Part shown: piece after piece, positions 12,363 to 14,718 of the stretch
How positions within the stretch are numbered: position 1 is the stretch's first letter
How the letters are laid out: each line of letters starts with the position of its first letter
Source of the DNA: JAJZXY01 sp046706185
GTDB lineage: Archaea > Thermoplasmatota > Thermoplasmata > Sysuiplasmatales > Sysuiplasmataceae
DNA: 14,718 nt
NCBI GenBank assembly: GCA_046706185.1
Contig: JBJKPR010000026.1
Span: forward strand, 1-14,718
Direction: 5' to 3'
Translations under genes and position numbers: made by a program
Notes under the pieces: generated by a model
Told to the model about the DNA's origin: nothing
Seen by the model: only the letters and a program-made list of their open reading frames with translations
Databases searched by the model: none

Positions 12363-13199
12363 ATGGATCTTGAATTCAGGAATTTCGGCGAGGCTGACTT
12401 GGATTATGCCATAGAACTGACGAACAGCGAGAAATGGTATCTCACAAAGTACGACCTTTCGTTCTACATGAAAGGGCAGTCAGGAATGGGACTTGTTGCC
12501 CTGCTCGACAGCGAAAGAGTTGGAATTGCAACGGCTGCCGTCTACGGCAAGACTGCCTGGGTAGGGAATGTTATTGTTGACCGGGAAAGGAGACAGGGCG
12601 GCATTGGCATGCGATTGGTGCAAGAACTCCTTGGACGCCTTTCAGCGTCCGGAGTTGAAACAATACTTCTGTATGCGTACGACAGGAGCAAATCACTCTA
12701 TGAGAGGATAGGCTTCAAATTCGACAAGGTGCTGTGGGAACTTCAGGTGACAAGGCCCAAAGTTGTTTCCAAGGCCAAGTTCGGGCAGGGGCTGACAGAC
12801 CCGGTCGTTGAGTTTGACACCTGGTTCTTTCTGCAGTCCAGGAGGGCAGTGCTCGAGCATGTTGCCGGAAGAGAAGGGTGCATCGTTCTATCCAGTTCAG
12901 GGAAAAACGGAAGGGTCGATGGCTACCTTATGTGCAGCCCCGGAGGGGAGGAATACGGCTCTGAGGTTGCGCCCTTCACAGCTGAGGCAGAGAGCATTGT
13001 TCCGATGCTCTCGGCTCTTGGAGATGCACCTTCGCCGTTCCACCTCTACGTCCCAGAGGAGAATGTCGGTTTCCTTGGCGAGCTTGGATTGGAATTCGAG
13101 AATGTAAGAAGAATGCACAGAGGATATCTCGGAAGCGTGCAGAACGTGCCCAGGATCGATAGGCGCACAATTTCAGTTGGACTGCTTGAAACAGGATGA
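12363..13199 (+). CDS. GNAT-family N-acetyltransferase with second C-terminal GNAT-like domain
   Basis: A 278-residue soluble enzyme. The N-terminal domain is a GNAT acetyltransferase: the strand VGNVIVDRERRQGGIGMRLVQELL carries the acetyl-CoA pyrophosphate-binding R/Q-x-x-G-x-G/A signature (RQGGIG), followed by ILLYAYDRSKSLYERIGF, the typical end of the fold. Residues from about 150 resemble the second domain of YitH-type enzymes (Acetyltransf_18), with GYLMCSPGGEEYGSEVAPFTAEA and a closing FLGELGLEFENVRRMHRGYLG. The acceptor substrate is unknown. I prefer the ATG at 12363 over the TTG at 12354 because a BRE/TATA lies about 30 bp upstream, which suggests a leaderless message. It is divergent from the pilin operon and upstream of cysS, with no clear functional link to either. 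Confidence 0.85.
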   Translation: MDLEFRNFGEADLDYAIELTNSEKWYLTKYDLSFYMKGQSGMGLVALLDSERVGIATAAVYGKTAWVGNVIVDRERRQGGIGMRLVQELLGRLSASGVETILLYAYDRSKSLYERIGFKFDKVLWELQVTRPKVVSKAKFGQGLTDPVVEFDTWFFLQSRRAVLEHVAGREGCIVLSSSGKNGRVDGYLMCSPGGEEYGSEVAPFTAEAESIVPMLSALGDAPSPFHLYVPEENVGFLGELGLEFENVRRMHRGYLGSVQNVPRIDRRTISVGLLETG

Positions 13200-13287
13200 T
13201 ATTCCAGATCGTGCCTGCCTGGCCGGACCTGAAGTAGGATGGACTCGGCGGCCGGAGGATCCGCAGAATTTCGAGCTGAAAAGAACA

Positions 13288-13304
13288 TTCTCGACATGCG
13301 AGAA
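13288..13304. repeat. Short hairpin between GNAT gene and cysS
   Basis: TTCTCG and CGAGAA pair perfectly around ACATG. It lies about 85 bp after the GNAT stop in a 191-bp intergenic stretch in which I see no tRNA or other gene. It may mark the end of the GNAT transcript or be chance. Confidence 0.3.
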
Positions 13305-13344
13305 GAAGAAGGGCCATGCCGAACCGCAGCCCGCAGGATCGGAA

Positions 13345-13354
13345 ATATTAATAT
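13345..13354 (+). promoter_or_regulatory. Palindromic TATA element for cysS
   Basis: ATATTAATAT, a perfect 10-bp palindrome preceded by purine-rich GGAA, is centred about 41 bp before the cysS TTG. Initiation would fall near 13376, giving a leader of about 15 nt. Confidence 0.45.
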
Positions 13355-13390
13355 CCAGAAGCCATAGACACCTGACGGGGCAAGGGCCAA

Positions 13391-14596
13391 TTGACCGTAA
13401 GAATATACAACACACTTACAAAGAAAAAGGATGAGATAAAAGGCAGAGGGCTGGATCCAAGGCACCTGAACATGTATGTTTGCGGTCCAACAGTATACGA
13501 TTCCCCTCATGTGGGGCATGCGCGCAGCTACATTTTCTTCGATACGCTAAGAAGAGTTCTGCTTCTCGATTCATATTCAGTCAACTACATTCAAAACTTC
13601 TCAGATGTTGATGAGAAGATTGACCTCAAGGCATCGATGGAAAATGTGGTCCCTGCAGTCATCTCGGAGAGGTACAAGACTGAATTCCTCGAAGACATGG
13701 ACGAGCTGAATGTCCTGCGATCGGATGTCTACACAAGCGCGTCTCACATAAGAGAGTTCATGCATTTGGTAACAAAGATACTGATGGAGAAAGGAACCTG
13801 CTACAGGGGCGGAGACAACATCTACTTTGATGCTTTGTCCGGCGGCGGCTTCGGCAGCCTTCTCCACGACAGGCTTGACAACCTCATATCCGGCAATGAA
13901 GCAGACAGCTTCGATTTCCAGAAGAGGGACAAGCAGGACTTCGTCATCTGGCTGGGAGATTTCAAGCCGGATTCGTTCGAGAACTCCGATGGAAAACCAT
14001 CCTGGAACCTCGAGTGCTTCTGCATCGTTCACAAGCAAGTCGGCTGCGAGCTGGATATACAGGGAGGAGGCATGGACCTGATATTCCCCCACCATGAGGT
14101 CGCATCGGTTCTCTCGAAGTCATACTGCAACGTGGAGTTTGCGAACTACTACATACACAATGCGTTTGTAACTTCGGCAAAAGACAAGATGTCAAAATCC
14201 ACTCAGAATTATGTAGGAACCAGGGAACTCCTCAGGAAATACGGTTCTGACGCCATCAGGCTCTACCTGCTCTCCAGGCATTTCACCCAGAACATCGAGT
14301 TCGATGATGCCGAGGTTAAGCACTGGAAAGCAGTTGCTTCAGGACTGCTTTCAAAGATGCAGGAGTCTGGGGCGCTTGAAGGTGAAAGGAAGGTGGACCC
14401 TGGCAGTAGGGAGGGTCTGACGTCTGCCTACGAGAGCATGATGGACTTGCTGCGCGATGACATGCACACAGAAAGAGCAATAGACAAATTCGCGGAGTGT
14501 CTCAACAAATTCCCTTCAAACGGTGCAACAGTAACAGACCTGAGATACATGTCTGCAGCCCTCGGCCTTTTCGGCTTCAAACCGGGCGCAAAGTGA
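13391..14596 (+). CDS. cysS: Cysteinyl-tRNA synthetase, short and divergent
   Basis: A 401-residue class I synthetase that attaches cysteine to tRNA-Cys. It has VCGPTVYD with zinc-ligand-type C31, the HIGH-type motif HVGH (40-43), C209 in SWNLEC, GGGMDLIFPHH (225-235) and KMSKS (266-270), then a short C-terminal helical domain. The start is TTG at 13391, giving the family-typical opening TVRIYNTLTKKK; the ribosome-binding site is weak. It is about 60 residues shorter than bacterial enzymes, the difference lying at the C-terminus. By the usual alignment to the E. coli enzyme, the fourth zinc ligand (Glu in HHENE) is Ala238, the His of DIHGGG is Gln224 and the His of WHIEC is Asn206. It may still be active, as HIGH and KMSKS are intact, or may be a specialised paralogue. 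Confidence 0.88.
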   Translation: MTVRIYNTLTKKKDEIKGRGLDPRHLNMYVCGPTVYDSPHVGHARSYIFFDTLRRVLLLDSYSVNYIQNFSDVDEKIDLKASMENVVPAVISERYKTEFLEDMDELNVLRSDVYTSASHIREFMHLVTKILMEKGTCYRGGDNIYFDALSGGGFGSLLHDRLDNLISGNEADSFDFQKRDKQDFVIWLGDFKPDSFENSDGKPSWNLECFCIVHKQVGCELDIQGGGMDLIFPHHEVASVLSKSYCNVEFANYYIHNAFVTSAKDKMSKSTQNYVGTRELLRKYGSDAIRLYLLSRHFTQNIEFDDAEVKHWKAVASGLLSKMQESGALEGERKVDPGSREGLTSAYESMMDLLRDDMHTERAIDKFAECLNKFPSNGATVTDLRYMSAALGLFGFKPGAK

Positions 14597-14597
14597 T

Positions 14598-14718
14598 TCA
14601 GAACGGTTCATAATCAGTCTCTGTTACGCTTGCACTGCATGTCCTTTCCATCATAGCTATGTCCCTCTGTGAAAGTGCCACGGGATCGACTGAAATGAAC
14701 ACCTTTGACGAGGAGTTT
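14598..14718 (-). CDS. Unrecognised protein, C-terminal 39 residues only
   Basis: A minus-strand frame is open from the window edge to TGA at 14598-14600 and would encode a 39-residue C-terminus including KVFISVDPVALSQRDIAMME and ending Asp-Tyr-Glu-Pro-Phe. The stop lies 1 nt from the converging cysS stop, the same packing seen at PAN/zinc-ribbon and DUF2240/MBF1, which supports a real gene. The beta-strand plus helix pattern suggests a folded cytoplasmic protein. I do not recognise the family from this fragment; the rest lies outside the window. Confidence 0.55.
   Translation of the reverse strand, partial: NSSSKVFISVDPVALSQRDIAMMERTCSASVTETDYEPF

Noticed and set aside
13200..13390. Possible tRNA or other RNA gene in the GNAT-cysS gap
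   Set aside because: I found no acceptor stem, no T-loop GTTCGA-type sequence and no cloverleaf; only a short hairpin and the cysS promoter are visible.
12897..13519. Minus-strand open frames spanning the end of the GNAT gene and the start of cysS
   Set aside because: They cross two well-supported plus-strand genes and their promoters and have no family features.
1..14718. CRISPR arrays, rRNA genes, replication origin repeats
   Set aside because: No regularly spaced direct repeats, no rRNA-like segments and no clustered origin-type boxes were found on reading through.

Overview
The window looks like chromosomal DNA of a euryarchaeon, most likely a Thermoplasmata-type lineage. The evidence is a proteasome-activating nucleotidase (PAN), an MBF1-type factor with an N-terminal zinc ribbon, a DUF2240 protein, an archaeal topoisomerase I with C-terminal zinc ribbons, BRE/TATA-type promoters, apparently leaderless genes mixed with genes that have strong GAGGTG-like ribosome-binding sites, and several TTG starts. 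The lineage is an inference; no rRNA or tRNA is present to fix it.

Layout: (1) 1-3484 is a compact information-processing block: an unrecognised small protein and DUF2240 (+), MBF1 (-), PAN (+), a double zinc-ribbon protein (-) and a winged-helix regulator (+). Neighbouring genes are convergent with 1-2 nt gaps, or divergent from short promoter regions. (2) 3485-5965 is an intergenic region with a perfect 12-bp inverted repeat, then topA. (3) 5966-7097 holds strong hairpins after topA and a membrane PH-domain protein (-). (4) 7098-12193 is a tightly packed minus-strand operon of seven genes. In transcription order these are: a VirB2/TrbC-like pilin with signal peptide and two membrane helices; a 35-residue single-helix protein; a polytopic VirB6/TrbL/CedA-like protein with a Gly/Arg-rich tail; a PrgI/VirB3-like protein that seems to carry part of a VirB4 N-terminal domain; a VirB4-family ATPase; an unrecognised soluble protein with an internal repeat motif; and an unrecognised two-helix membrane protein. 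(5) 12363-14718 holds a GNAT acetyltransferase (+), cysteinyl-tRNA synthetase (+) and the 3' end of a minus-strand gene.

The operon in (4) is the main discovery candidate. It has the inner-membrane parts of a type IV secretion/conjugation machine plus a pilin, but no relaxase, VirD4 coupling protein, integrase or transposase is visible in the window, and it sits between housekeeping genes. That composition fits a chromosomal DNA-exchange or DNA-import apparatus similar in logic to the crenarchaeal Ced and Ted systems, or a domesticated conjugation module. The function is inferred. Stop/start overlaps join nearly all its genes, and a structured leader precedes the pilin gene.

Other points worth checking are three consecutive perfect hairpins upstream of PAN, a PAN C-terminus ending in Met-Phe-Ala rather than a canonical HbYX motif, an MBF1 zinc ribbon lacking one cysteine, and a cysteinyl-tRNA synthetase lacking several normally invariant residues, including one zinc ligand.
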